47,234 bases of DNA from CBFGTA01 sp965651595 (GTDB lineage: Bacteria; Actinomycetota; Actinomycetes; S36-B12; UBA10799), in assembly GCA_965651595.1 (NCBI GenBank), contig CBFGTA010000003.1:1-47234 (forward strand), in the 5' to 3' direction. Below are positions 40,139 through 47,234 of this stretch, piece by piece (position 1 is the first letter of the stretch; each line of letters starts with the position of its first letter). The notes beneath the pieces were generated by a model. It had not been told where the DNA came from and did not search any database. It saw only the letters and a list, made by a program, of their open reading frames with translations. Position numbers and translations under genes: made by a program.

Positions 40139-42322
40139 TCACGCTTGACGGTGAGTAAGTTGTGCCTTCAACTGTTCGGTTGTCGTCGCTGGCAGTTCGC
40201 ACTCGTTATGTCGGCAAACGTAGGCGCGGGGATCGCCTTCATCACTCACGCGGCCGACGAACACATCGGGGACAGCGGCCACCGGAGGAAGGTCCGTGAA
40301 TAGTTGCCCGCCCGGGTTCGACAGCGACTCAGTGACTCCTGACGGGGCTCGGCTGGTCAGTTGTCCCGGTCGAGGCGACCAACGGGCCAGCCATTCCAAC
40401 TCGTCGGCCCCCGGTGACAGGACGACCTGAGTCGGCCCGTCAATGCTGACCACTGCGTTGACGAGATGCCAGCCCCCGAATCGGGGAGCGTGGCTGGCGA
40501 AACTGCTGACGTAGGAGAGCCCGCAGTCGATCGTTCGGCCCCGGTCTGGTGTCGGACGGTAGGACCCGAGGGCGAGCAACGCGGTGGTCGCGAGCGCGGT
40601 CCCCGACGGGAAGGCCATGTCACTGGGGTCGCTCATCCTGACGGGAACGTCAGTTGCCTGGCTCGGGGCATCGAAGAACCTTCCCTCAGGGTCGGTGAAT
40701 TCTCTCACCATGACATCTGCGATCTGTTCGGCCCGATCGAGCCAGGAGTAGTTACCGGAGGCCCCAGCGAGGCGGACGAATCCGTCGATGATTCCAGCGT
40801 AGTCCTCGAGCAACCCGGCCACACCGGTTCGCTGGCCGCCGCGGGATACTCGCCAGACCACCCCGTCGGCATCCACATGGACTTCGAGCAGATAGCGAGC
40901 GGTAGTCTCGGCGACCTGCAAAAGGTTCGGCTGTCCGAGCACGTGAGAGGCATCGACCAGGGCTGCAATCGCCTGACCATTCCAGGCGGCCACCACTTTG
41001 TCGTCGACCCTAGGCTGGGGCCGTTGGCGTCGGGCAGCGAGTAATTGTTGGCGAATGCCCTCCCACCACTGGGGGTCGACTGACTGTTGGAACTGCGGCA
41101 CCCTACCTCCGAGCCCGACTTCAGGTGGGCCATCAAGTCGGCACAGTTGCAGCACCTTGGCAAAGTCGCCGGGATCGGTGACGACTGCGCTGACCTGTTC
41201 TGCCGTCCACAGGTAAGCCGCCCCTTCAGCCGACGGTTCGTCCGGTCTCGGCGGGGAATCGGCATCAACAGCGGTGGCGAACCCGCCCCCGGCTAACCTC
41301 AAGTCGTCGAGAAGAAATCGAACGATACCCTCCGCGGCTCGCCAGAACTCGGCGCCAGCCGGATCGGTTCGCAGCTCATCGGCGTGCCCGGGCAGCGCTG
41401 GGCGAATCCACGCGGTGCGGCGCAATGCTTGAACATAGCAGCGCAACAGCAGCACGTTGTCATAGATCATTTTCTCGAAATGGGGGACGGTCCAGGCTCG
41501 GTCGACACTGTAGCGGCAGAACCCACCTCCGATTTGGTCGTGGATCCCCCCGCGCGACATCGCCTCCAGATTCGCGAAGGCCATCATCGGGGCTCTCCGG
41601 TCGTCAGTGATTGCGGCGCAGTGCAAGAGAAACATCACCACGTTGCCAGCTGGGAATTTCGGCTCCGAACCCCATCCGGGATGGGCTGCGTCGTAGTCAT
41701 GAGCGAGAGTGTCGACTGCACTGGTCACCGCCGCCTGCAGCGACGGGTGCAGGGAATCTCGGGCAGCGACTATCCGAGCGGGGGCGGCACCAACGGTTCC
41801 CAATCTGTTCTGCTCGAGGCCTTGATGGACTTGCTCCGCAACCCGCCGAACTTCTTGGCGCCGCTCACGCCATGCACGTGTGATGCCAGCGAGGACATCC
41901 CCGAACGAAGGAGACGCCGCGGTGACGACCGGGGGGAGGTACGTCGCCGCATGGAATGGCAGCCGATCGTGGTCGACGAACGCGTTGAGTGGCCATCCGC
42001 CGCAGCCAGTGAAGGCCTGCAACGCGGCCATGTACATACTGTCGACGTCGGGGCGTTCTTCGCGATCGACTTTGATTGCTACAAACTGCTCGTTGATGGT
42101 GGCGGCCACGCGGGGATCGCTGAATGATTCACGAGCCATCACATGACACCAATGACAACTGGCGTAGCCGATGCTTACCAACACGGGCACATCACGGCGA
42201 CGGGCCTGTTCGAAAGCGTCGTCGGACCACGTCCACCAATCGACCGGGTTGTCGAGGTGGCTGAGCAGATACGGCGAGAGGACATCGCGCTGTTCGGGTG
42301 TCAGATCACGCAGTCGAGGCAT
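40139..42322 (-). CDS. DUF255 thioredoxin-domain protein (YyaL/SSP411 family)
   Basis: A 727-residue protein. The N-terminal thioredoxin-like domain has YASCHWCHVMARESF with C56 and C59 (CxxC), followed by NEQFVAIKVDREERPDVD. The remainder is an alpha/alpha-toroid related to N-acylglucosamine 2-epimerases (WTVPHFEKMIYDNVLLL, AAWNGQAIAALV, YAGIIDGFVRL). Family function unknown. ATG 42322 has TAGCGT six bases upstream and no ribosome binding site; probable first gene of a minus-strand unit with uppS 43 bp downstream. Confidence 0.9.
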   Translation of the reverse strand: MPRLRDLTPEQRDVLSPYLLSHLDNPVDWWTWSDDAFEQARRRDVPVLVSIGYASCHWCHVMARESFSDPRVAATINEQFVAIKVDREERPDVDSMYMAALQAFTGCGGWPLNAFVDHDRLPFHAATYLPPVVTAASPSFGDVLAGITRAWRERRQEVRRVAEQVHQGLEQNRLGTVGAAPARIVAARDSLHPSLQAAVTSAVDTLAHDYDAAHPGWGSEPKFPAGNVVMFLLHCAAITDDRRAPMMAFANLEAMSRGGIHDQIGGGFCRYSVDRAWTVPHFEKMIYDNVLLLRCYVQALRRTAWIRPALPGHADELRTDPAGAEFWRAAEGIVRFLLDDLRLAGGGFATAVDADSPPRPDEPSAEGAAYLWTAEQVSAVVTDPGDFAKVLQLCRLDGPPEVGLGGRVPQFQQSVDPQWWEGIRQQLLAARRQRPQPRVDDKVVAAWNGQAIAALVDASHVLGQPNLLQVAETTARYLLEVHVDADGVVWRVSRGGQRTGVAGLLEDYAGIIDGFVRLAGASGNYSWLDRAEQIADVMVREFTDPEGRFFDAPSQATDVPVRMSDPSDMAFPSGTALATTALLALGSYRPTPDRGRTIDCGLSYVSSFASHAPRFGGWHLVNAVVSIDGPTQVVLSPGADELEWLARWSPRPGQLTSRAPSGVTESLSNPGGQLFTDLPPVAAVPDVFVGRVSDEGDPRAYVCRHNECELPATTTEQLKAQLTHRQA

Positions 42323-42328
42323 ACGCTC

Positions 42329-42334
42329 ACGCTA
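42329..42334 (-). promoter_or_regulatory. Leaderless -10 candidate for DUF255 gene
   Basis: TAGCGT six bases before ATG 42322 on the minus strand. Confidence 0.5.
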
Positions 42335-42369
42335 CGCGGCGTGGAGGCACCCGACACACGACGACCCGT

Positions 42370-43001
42370 TCACTGCCAGACAAAGCGCAGAGATGACTGC
42401 CTCACAATGAGCTCGTGGGGAGCGACCATGTCGATTCCTGTTTCTCCCGCCAGGAAGCGATCGACTCCCTGGACTATCAGTCGACCCGTGTTCACCGCCA
42501 TCATCGACATCGCGCTGGTCGGCGGATTGGTTTGGGCTTCCAGCGTCGCCTCCCCTCGACCCACCACGATGACGTCTTGGGGGACGTCCGCGCCAGCGGC
42601 CCGAATCGCATCGAGCACCGGTCCGGGAAATGGCAGCATAAGAAAAACCGAGTCGGCACCGTCGCCCACCGCCGCGCGGCCGCGCGGGCCGCGTCTTCGG
42701 CCGAGAAGTCGACGAGATACTCGGTGACGGTGATCCCCTGGCGAGCCCCAGCGGCCCCGGTAGCGGCACTACCTGCCTGCGAATAGTTGTCGGGTTGGCG
42801 ATGGCGAATGATTCCGAGACGTCTTGCGCCTTGGTCCACGAGATGATTCACGAGGTCGTGAGCGATCGCGTCTTGGTCGTGGGACAGTTGTGCCACGACG
42901 GTGGGGGACCGACTGTGGAATCCGGCGGCGAACACCGGGGTGCTGGGGAACCGCAACTCGTGATCACTCCGCGTGTCACCTGGCTTTCCCTTGGCCCGCA
43001 A
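42370..43001 (-). pseudogene. Decayed LacI-type regulator (no HTH, frameshift)
   Basis: The region reads as the effector-binding half of a LacI/GalR regulator in two frames. The first frame (43001 down to about 42675) gives FPSTPVFAAGFHSRSPTVVAQ, DLVNHLVDQGARRLGIIRH and VTEYLVDFSAEDAARAAARRW. The match then moves to another frame (about 42669-42370): DSVFLMLPFPGPVLDAIRAAG, VPQDVIVVGRGEATLEAQTNPPTS and ends LIVRQSSLRFVWQ, typical of the LacI C-terminus. The switch falls in a GC repeat near 42665-42690. The DNA-binding helix-turn-helix and about 110 N-terminal residues are absent; the lipase starts 20 bases further on. A sequencing error could explain the frameshift but not the missing head. 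Confidence 0.7.
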
Positions 43002-43008
43002 ATTGGGC

Positions 43009-43014
43009 TAGATT
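43009..43014 (+). promoter_or_regulatory. Leaderless -10 candidate for lipase gene
   Basis: TAGATT six bases before GTG 43021 on the plus strand. Confidence 0.5.
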
Positions 43015-43020
43015 GCGCAT

Positions 43021-44445
43021 GTGTCTGATGACTCACCTCAACCAGCGGCTCTTGAAAGTTCCAGCAGTTCAACTCACCCTGCTCCTCACCCCCACCCGGT
43101 ACGCCGGGCACTGATCGGGATCATGGCCGTGTTCGGGGTGGTCGCATTCGTGGCGGGGGTCGGGGTCGTCAGCTTCGTCACTTTCGAGTCGTGGAACACG
43201 GGCCGCACGATCGGCAGCGAACAGTCAGCGCTCGATCCGTTCTACACCCCACCGGCGGAACTGCCCGACAGTCCGGGCGTGATCATTCGCTCGGAACCGC
43301 TCGGAACCGACGTTGACAACGGAACCGGCTACCGAATTCTCTATACGAGCTTGGATTCTGCGAACCAGGTCGTTGCCGTCGGTGGCATGGTCTTTCTGCC
43401 GTCGACACCCGCTCCTGCCGGGGGACGCAAGGTTGTCGCTTGGGCCCACCCCACTGTCGGGGTGGAGCCCCAGTGCGCACCTTCACGCAACTCCAACCCT
43501 CTCCAAGACACCCAGACGTGGCTGCCAGCCATGCTGGCGCAGAACTACGTCGTTACTGCCACCGACTACTATGGGCTCGGGACACCCGGACCACTCACTT
43601 ACCTCATTGGTCAGCAGGAGGCTAAGGATGTGGCCTACAGCGTGGTGGCCGCGGGCACGTTGCCGGACGCATCCACGTCCCAAGATTGGGCCGTGTGGGG
43701 CCATTCCCAGGGCGGTCACAGCGCTCTGTGGACCGCCGCACTGGCGGAACGACTCATACCTGACTACAACTTGGTGGCCGCTGGCGCTGCTGCCCCGGCC
43801 GAACAGCTCACCTCGATCGTCGAGCAGCAGTGGAACCAGGTGGTCGGATGGGTCATCGGCGTCGAAGCGGTCAACTCATTCCAAGCCGCCTATCCCGAGT
43901 TTTCGCTACTCGATGACCTCACCACCGCCGGTCACGACTTCATGGGCTTCGTCAACTCCAAGTGCATCATCGGGGCCGCACTCGAGTCGCAAGTCTTGGA
44001 AGAAACAGTCGGCCAATTTTTTGCGAGCAACCCGCTCGAGGATCCCGAATGGGTGGCGGTAGTGGATCAGCAAACACCACCCAACCCACCGAATGGGCTT
44101 CCGATCTACCTCAGCGAAGGCACCAAGGACACCGTCGTGCTCTCAGGCACGAACGCGCAACTGCAAGTGGAATGGTGTGCGGCTGGCGTACCGATGACAG
44201 TTGACTGGCTCGGCAATGTCGGCCACATGCAGGTGGCATTGGCGAGCGGGCCGTCGTTCGTGCAGTGGGTCAGCGAGCAGTTCCAGGGCAATCCACCGAA
44301 ACCCAACTGCGACTTCCCGCCAGCCTACCCACCGACTGAGCCACCCACGATCGATCCGTCCGTACAGCAGCGAGCCGACGAGCTCAAGCAGCAGTACCCG
44401 TTGCCGCCCCTGCCGGAACCGTTGCGGACCACCAGTCGCCCTTAG
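43021..44445 (+). CDS. Membrane-anchored lipase/esterase (secretory lipase family)
   Basis: A 474-residue alpha/beta hydrolase. It starts with a short Ser/Pro/His-rich tail, then one membrane helix (about 31-54, IGIMAVFGVVAFVAGVGVVSFV), so the enzyme faces outside. Catalytic residues: S229 in WGHSQGG, Asp in EGTKDTVV (about 365) and His in NVGHMQ (about 398). The fold and the VVAWAHPTVGV segment fit the secretory lipase (LIP) family, which hydrolyses triglycerides or esters. The C-terminus is proline rich. GTG 43021 is the first codon after a leaderless -10. The pseudogenised regulator lies directly upstream. Confidence 0.85.
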   Translation: MSDDSPQPAALESSSSSTHPAPHPHPVRRALIGIMAVFGVVAFVAGVGVVSFVTFESWNTGRTIGSEQSALDPFYTPPAELPDSPGVIIRSEPLGTDVDNGTGYRILYTSLDSANQVVAVGGMVFLPSTPAPAGGRKVVAWAHPTVGVEPQCAPSRNSNPLQDTQTWLPAMLAQNYVVTATDYYGLGTPGPLTYLIGQQEAKDVAYSVVAAGTLPDASTSQDWAVWGHSQGGHSALWTAALAERLIPDYNLVAAGAAAPAEQLTSIVEQQWNQVVGWVIGVEAVNSFQAAYPEFSLLDDLTTAGHDFMGFVNSKCIIGAALESQVLEETVGQFFASNPLEDPEWVAVVDQQTPPNPPNGLPIYLSEGTKDTVVLSGTNAQLQVEWCAAGVPMTVDWLGNVGHMQVALASGPSFVQWVSEQFQGNPPKPNCDFPPAYPPTEPPTIDPSVQQRADELKQQYPLPPLPEPLRTTSRP

Positions 44446-44540
44446 CCCGTCCCGAGCCCGGCCAACCCTGTCGGGCGTCGTCGGGAACGAAGTGGCCTAC
44501 CGACGGGCTCGGCTGTCGGTCCCGGAGTCCTGCCCCACGT

Positions 44541-45437
44541 TTAGGCAGCAGTTGCAGATCCGGGCACTCGGACCTTTCGGAATGGATGCGCTTGGACCTC
44601 GGCCAAAGTGCTGCGCAGGACGCTGTCATATGGCTTGAGTCGCCGCGATACCTCGATGATGGCCCGGGTGGCGCGGCGGGCTCCGCTGAGGCTGAGTGGG
44701 CGCCCGTCGTACCCGTAGAGGGTGATCGCCCAATGTGGCAGCAGAGAGAGGATCCCGTCCTGGATGACGACCAACGGAATGGTCTTGAGGGGATTGCCCC
44801 ACAGCTCGGGCTTGCGCAGCGGCCGGGCCGATGCGGCTGCGGGTAAGGTGAGGGCGAGCCATTCCTGGGCGGCATCGATGTAGTCGTCGAGTTCGGCCCG
44901 CGATGCTGGCAGTTCGGCTGCGCTCAGTCCCACCAGTTCAGCCGAGCGGAACTGTTCCCTGATGAAAGTATCTTGTTCGACGGCGCTCAAGGATGGCCCG
45001 AACGCCTCCGCCGCCCTCAGCACACCCCACACGAGCGTGTTGTGGGTCCACGCCAGCCATTCAGGATTGTCGGCCTCCAGCACCTCACCGGTTTGTGGAT
45101 CGGTCCACTTCGCGTGGGCGTGCATCCGCCGCACGGCAGCGCCCGCAGCATGGGAGTGCACCGTGTCGGCGAAGGTCGTCGTCAAGATGAACTGTCCGGT
45201 CAGTTCGGCCCGGCGTTCCGGGTCGATCGCGTTGGACGACACCTTGTCGAACAGTCTCATCATGGCTGGGTTGAGGGCTTGCAGTTGGACGGCAGCGACC
45301 ATGCCAAGCTGCGCGGACGGGTCGAGATAAAGCTTCCAGGTCACCGAACCCGGCCCGAACAGCCCGTCATCAACGCGATCAGGGAAACTCCCGGGTCCCG
45401 TCACCGGAGTCGACGTCGACGAGTCAGTAGTAGCCAT
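44541..45437 (-). CDS. MpaB-type (DUF2236) oxygenase family protein
   Basis: A 298-residue helical protein of the oxygenase MpaB/DUF2236 family. The signature TTTFADTVHSHAAGAAVRRMHAHAKW (about 85-112) carries histidines that bind heme in characterised relatives (for example latex-clearing protein, MpaB). The C-terminal half keeps WGNPLKTIPLV and RATRAIIEVSRRL. Substrate unknown. ATG 45437 has TAGACT six bases upstream, and GCAGG could also be a weak ribosome binding site. Next to the methyltransferase gene on the same strand. Confidence 0.8.
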   Translation of the reverse strand: MATTDSSTSTPVTGPGSFPDRVDDGLFGPGSVTWKLYLDPSAQLGMVAAVQLQALNPAMMRLFDKVSSNAIDPERRAELTGQFILTTTFADTVHSHAAGAAVRRMHAHAKWTDPQTGEVLEADNPEWLAWTHNTLVWGVLRAAEAFGPSLSAVEQDTFIREQFRSAELVGLSAAELPASRAELDDYIDAAQEWLALTLPAAASARPLRKPELWGNPLKTIPLVVIQDGILSLLPHWAITLYGYDGRPLSLSGARRATRAIIEVSRRLKPYDSVLRSTLAEVQAHPFRKVRVPGSATAA

Positions 45438-45443
45438 CCTGCA

Positions 45444-45449
45444 AGTCTA
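45444..45449 (-). promoter_or_regulatory. Leaderless -10 candidate for MpaB-type gene
   Basis: TAGACT six bases before ATG 45437 on the minus strand, inside the 33-bp gap after the methyltransferase gene. Confidence 0.45.
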
Positions 45450-45470
45450 GTCGGTGTCACTGCCGCGCCA

Positions 45471-46346
45471 TCAGACGCTCGGACTCAGCTCCTCGAACAC
45501 GGTTCCTTCTGGCAGTCGACGCCGCATCACGTCGGCGGCTTGGGCGTTGCGGTCGACGAGCAAGAATGTCCGCCCGAGTTCGAATGCAGCGACACCTGTC
45601 GTCCCGCTGCCTGCGAATAGGTCCACCACTAGTCCGCCCGGAGGGCAACTCGCCGCGATGATGCGACGCAGGATGCCTAACGGCTTCTGAGTCGGATAGC
45701 CCGTCTTTTCTTGACCGGTGGGCGACACGATGGTGTGCCACCATACATCCGTCGGGAGCTTGCCCCGTGCCGCCTTCTCCGGTGTGACCAGTCCGGGAGC
45801 CATATAGGGCTCCCGGTCGACCTGTTCACTGTCGAAGTGGTACTGCGCGGGGTCCTTGACGTAAACCAGGATGGTGTCGTGCTTCGTCGGCCAACGGCTC
45901 TTACTCTTGGCCCCGTAGTCGTAAGCCCAGATGATCTCGTTGAGGAAACTGTCCCGACCCATGAGGGCGTCGAGCATGACCTTGGCGTAGTGCGCTTCGC
46001 GATAGTCGAGGTGCAAGTAGAGCGTGCCGTTCGGAGACAAGAGCCGAAGTGCAGCCGCGATTCGTGGCTCCAGGAAACCCCAGTAGTCGTCGAACTCGTC
46101 GTCGTACTCGCGCAAGGCCCCGCGGACAGTGTCATAGCCGTGCCCCGCGAACCCCATTCGGCTGCTGTCGGGATTGCGCTGGCTTCGCGTGATCTGCCTC
46201 GCCTGTCGGCGGCCGGTGTTGAAGGGCGGGTCGAGGTAGATGAGGTCGGCAATGCCGTCGGAAAACTGGGCAGCAGCCGTGAGGTTGTCTCCCAACACAA
46301 CGAGTCCCGGGTCAGGCAGCCTCGGAGAGTGAACCACCTCTGTCAC
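45471..46346 (-). CDS. Site-specific DNA methyltransferase (beta class, solitary)
   Basis: A 291-residue N6-adenine/N4-cytosine methyltransferase. The catalytic motif DPPF is at 39-42 (LIYLDPPFNTG), and the AdoMet-binding FAGSGTT is near the C-terminus at 244-250 (VVDLFAGSGTTGVAA). Catalytic motif before the cofactor motif is the beta-class order of Type III and CcrM-type enzymes. The middle (about 60-220) holds the target recognition region. No restriction endonuclease or specificity gene is visible on either side. GTG 46346 has GACGGT six bases upstream. Could act in epigenetic control or be a remnant. Confidence 0.88.
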   Translation of the reverse strand: MTEVVHSPRLPDPGLVVLGDNLTAAAQFSDGIADLIYLDPPFNTGRRQARQITRSQRNPDSSRMGFAGHGYDTVRGALREYDDEFDDYWGFLEPRIAAALRLLSPNGTLYLHLDYREAHYAKVMLDALMGRDSFLNEIIWAYDYGAKSKSRWPTKHDTILVYVKDPAQYHFDSEQVDREPYMAPGLVTPEKAARGKLPTDVWWHTIVSPTGQEKTGYPTQKPLGILRRIIAASCPPGGLVVDLFAGSGTTGVAAFELGRTFLLVDRNAQAADVMRRRLPEGTVFEELSPSV

Positions 46347-46452
46347 GCTAGCACCGTCCCGGCCGGGTCAGACCGTACCGGCGCCGGCAACTCCTTGCCC
46401 GGCGAGAGCAGTTGCCATTGCTCCCCCATCGGCGGTGTGACAGTTTAGTGCC

Positions 46453-47234
46453 ATGTTCGCCAACGATTCCTTCATCGACGACTTCATCCAACGAGCCGCC
46501 ATGCGCATCCGAGGTGGGGGTGCCGAACTCGGTGAGCTTGCCGCAATCGGTGCGAGCGCTGACGACGGTGGCGTCTCGGCAGCAGTGGCAGCTTGCATCC
46601 AACGCAGTCGGGCATTGGTGGAGCAAGCCACGGTGAGCGAGCGGTCGGGTCACTTGGTCAGCGCTCGGGACTGCTCGTTGCGGGCGTCGACCTACTACGA
46701 CTTGGCGAGTTGGTGGCTCTACGGCGCACCGGTGGATGATCGGCTGCGCGACGCGGCCACCCTGTCCGACGATGCGTTCGCCTCGGCGATGAGATTGTCC
46801 TCCCACCAGGCGACCTTCTTCGACGTTCCCGGACCGGATGGTTGCCTCATGCCAGCATGGTTCCTACGTCCGGCGGGAACCACGACTCCGAATCGCACGA
46901 TCCTGCACACCAACGGCTACGACTCGAACGTTCACGAAATGTACTTCGCGCATGCTGTGGCGGCTCTGGATCGCGGTTGGAACGTGGTCCTCTTCGACGG
47001 GCCAGGCCAGGGCCGCAACCTCGTCCGGGACGGCATCCACATCCGACCCGACTGGGAGAACGTCGTGCGGCCCATGCTGGACGCGATGCAATCGTGGCCC
47101 GGCATCGACCCTGATCGCGTGGTGTTGTCCGGCTGGAGCTTCGGTGGCCTGCTCGCGCCTCGCGCCGCCGGCGTTCTCTCCGACCGGCTCGCTGCGGTGG
47201 TGGCCGATCCCGGACAGTGGGACCAAAGAGAAGC
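46453..47234 (+). CDS. Alpha/beta hydrolase (FrsA-like), 3' end outside window
   Basis: An incomplete alpha/beta hydrolase: 260 codons are present and the end is cut by the window. The N-terminal about 120 residues are a helical cap (SLRASTYYDLASWWLYGA), then the core with TILHTNGYDSNVHEMYF, VVLFDGPGQGRN and GWSFGGLLAPRAAG holding the nucleophile serine, near residue 225. The cap plus GWSFGG arrangement is like FrsA/2,6-dihydroxypseudooxynicotine hydrolase-type enzymes. ATG 46453 with CAGTTT six bases upstream and no ribosome binding site. Substrate unknown. Confidence 0.8.
   Translation, partial: MFANDSFIDDFIQRAAMRIRGGGAELGELAAIGASADDGGVSAAVAACIQRSRALVEQATVSERSGHLVSARDCSLRASTYYDLASWWLYGAPVDDRLRDAATLSDDAFASAMRLSSHQATFFDVPGPDGCLMPAWFLRPAGTTTPNRTILHTNGYDSNVHEMYFAHAVAALDRGWNVVLFDGPGQGRNLVRDGIHIRPDWENVVRPMLDAMQSWPGIDPDRVVLSGWSFGGLLAPRAAGVLSDRLAAVVADPGQWDQRE

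Noticed and set aside
42332..42769. Third-frame ORF over the LacI remnant
   Set aside because: Its translation has no LacI features; the two other frames carry the family segments.
1..47234. CRISPR arrays, IS elements, prophage genes, rRNA
   Set aside because: No direct-repeat arrays, transposase-like ORFs with terminal repeats, phage structural genes or rRNA segments were seen. The holin-like part at 35600-36060 is a domain of a phosphodiesterase.

Overview
The window is a GC-rich chromosomal segment of an actinobacterium, most likely a member of the Actinomycetia. The evidence is a mycothiol gene (mshB), the actinobacterial DapD type, a FolP2-type dihydropteroate synthase homologue, the small families DUF3117, DUF4245 and DUF6542, and local gene orders that I recall from Mycobacterium tuberculosis (around Rv1201-Rv1211, Rv1107-Rv1112, Rv1095-Rv1100 and Rv2409-Rv2411). 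The order or genus cannot be told from the sequence. I see no insertion sequence, prophage, CRISPR array or rRNA. The gene content is mostly core metabolism, and the last 5 kb is the most accessory-looking part.

Layout. 1-3.8 kb: on the minus strand, tRNA-Trp, secE, nusG, rplK, rplA, an L10 leader, rplJ and the start of rplL (protein export, transcription elongation, ribosome). 4-7 kb: an aspartate-type aminotransferase and a leucyl aminopeptidase. 7-12.3 kb: DUF3117, a small DivIVA-like membrane protein, folP2, a LOG-family protein, then dapE and dapD fired divergently from a 17-bp gap, and a DUF3445 protein. 12.3-15.7 kb: an overlapping three-gene operon of a circularly permuted ATP-grasp enzyme, an alpha-E protein and a transglutaminase-like protein, a conserved set whose product is unknown. 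15.8-18.6 kb: citrate synthase, dapC and 7Fe ferredoxin. 18.7-24.5 kb: a VanW protein, a flavin reductase translationally coupled to mshB, and an S9 peptidase. 24.5-31.5 kb: typA, a pterin dehydratase, ychF, DUF6542, ispH and xseA-xseB. 31.4-37.5 kb: DUF4245, class I fumarase, a membrane phosphodiesterase coupled to a metallo-hydrolase, and a secreted transglycosylase with a long structured leader. 37.9-42.3 kb: PhoH, an isoprenyl transferase and a thioredoxin-domain protein. 42.3-47.2 kb: a decayed LacI-type regulator, a membrane-anchored lipase, an MpaB-type oxygenase, a solitary DNA methyltransferase and a partial alpha/beta hydrolase.

Functional threads. dapC, dapD and dapE together give three of the steps of the succinylase route to meso-diaminopimelate and lysine, and they sit among envelope genes (VanW, transglycosylase, isoprenyl transferase). 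The most striking non-coding signal is that at least 13 genes carry a TANNNT hexamer exactly six bases before the start codon and no Shine-Dalgarno, which is the layout of leaderless transcription; the signal also decides several start codons here (typA, gltA, xseA). The best candidates for new biology are the ATP-grasp/alpha-E/transglutaminase operon with its Gln-rich tail, the mirror-image dapE/dapD promoter, the structured leader upstream of the transglycosylase, and the solitary methyltransferase.
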